From JAIQET01 sp035542575 (GTDB taxonomy: Bacteria; Acidobacteriota; Terriglobia; Terriglobales; Acidobacteriaceae): a DNA stretch of 64,000 nt. The notes under the pieces are model-generated. The model saw nothing but the letters and a program-made list of their open reading frames with translations. It was not told where the DNA came from and made no database searches. Below, in pieces: positions 63,745 to 64,000 of the stretch. A program made the translations under genes and the position numbers. The DNA lies in assembly GCA_035542575.1 (NCBI GenBank), contig DATKLE010000098.1, positions 38,329-102,328 on the forward strand, written 5' to 3'. Each line of letters starts with the position of its first letter. The stretch's first letter is position 1.

Positions 63745-64000
63745 CTAGCAGTCCGTGGCAGAAGTGGGATGTGCACTCTGCCATGAGGAAAATGGGAGTT
63801 GCTCTGCAGGCGGCATGAGCCGGAGCAAGGGCGCGTGCGCTACTTGCACAAGAACCGTTATCCAAAGCCGTAAACACAGAAGCAAACTCTCCGCCGACAG
63901 GCCCTGCCAGCCGCGCGGGGTCCCTTTGCCGAACTGTTGGCGCATCACCAGCGCCAGATTGAATGCGCCCAGGTGAACCAGAACCCGCTTGAGAACATTT
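63745..64000 (-). CDS. Transposase C-terminus, partial
   Basis: A frame open to the right edge (last 85 codons). It reads NVLKRVLVHLGAFNLALVMRQ then FGKGTPRGWQG, resembling the C-terminal end of DDE transposases common in Acidobacteria, where similar LKR-LVH-FNL-L-MR-GTPR text occurs. The family cannot be fixed from this fragment. It supports the mobile-element character of this end of the window. Confidence 0.6.
   Translation of the reverse strand, partial: NVLKRVLVHLGAFNLALVMRQQFGKGTPRGWQGLSAESLLLCLRLWITVLVQVAHAPLLRLMPPAEQLPFSSWQSAHPTSATDC

Overview
The window is a GC-rich, gene-dense piece of a bacterial chromosome, most likely from Acidobacteriota (Terriglobia-like). The main grounds are a winged-helix/Ser-Thr kinase/TPR fusion, HAF-repeat and Gloeo/Verruco-repeat secreted proteins, a DUF5916 outer-membrane protein, a GH63-like glucosidase and several families of degenerate intergenic repeats. 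No rRNA, tRNA or CRISPR array was seen. Both edges cut through genes.

Layout. 1-5.5 kb: a redox operon on the minus strand (NuoE-NuoF fusion, a large Fe-S protein carrying two cyclic-nucleotide-binding domains, and a truncated membrane protein) divergent from a multihaem cytochrome c. 5.5-11 kb: a GH13 enzyme, a GH63-like glucosidase and a translationally coupled K+ channel. 11-18 kb: a CHASE2 adenylate cyclase, a FecR-domain protein, and a zinc/manganese-type ABC uptake set (outer-membrane protein, binding protein, permease) with no ATPase gene. 18-29 kb: an elaborate Kdp potassium system. 29-41 kb: a secreted repeat protein, leuS, a RelE/ParE-type toxin-antitoxin pair, nfo, aroF plus a YVTN propeller, DUF5916, murB and an outer-membrane protein. 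41-49 kb: a type 5 uracil-DNA glycosylase, the proteostasis run tig-clpP-clpX-lon, and engB. 49-57 kb: the receptor-like kinase and two large secreted repeat proteins. 57-64 kb: a membrane pyrophosphatase gene damaged at both ends, a PilZ protein, small envelope proteins, a sugar-nucleotide epimerase, a PIN-domain toxin-antitoxin pair, a REP/RAYT mobile-element remnant and the edge of a transposase.

The most unusual locus is Kdp. KdpD is split into two genes that diverge from a 36-bp gap: the cytosolic sensor half lies with kdpE on the minus strand and the membrane/kinase half on the plus strand. Downstream there are two arrays of four 11-bp-phased direct repeats that look like KdpE boxes. 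Between them lie a receiver-less KdpE-like DNA-binding protein and a small membrane protein. An outer-membrane porin follows, then kdpF, kdpA, kdpB and kdpC interleaved with two further tiny membrane proteins of 28 and 77 residues. I propose this as an enlarged, possibly undescribed Kdp regulatory and transport module.

Other points worth checking: a 44-bp near-identical segment shared by the 3' end of engB and the broken 3' end of the pyrophosphatase gene; three intergenic sites carrying degenerate heptamer tandem repeats; and toxin-antitoxin promoters overlapped by repeats that could be operators.
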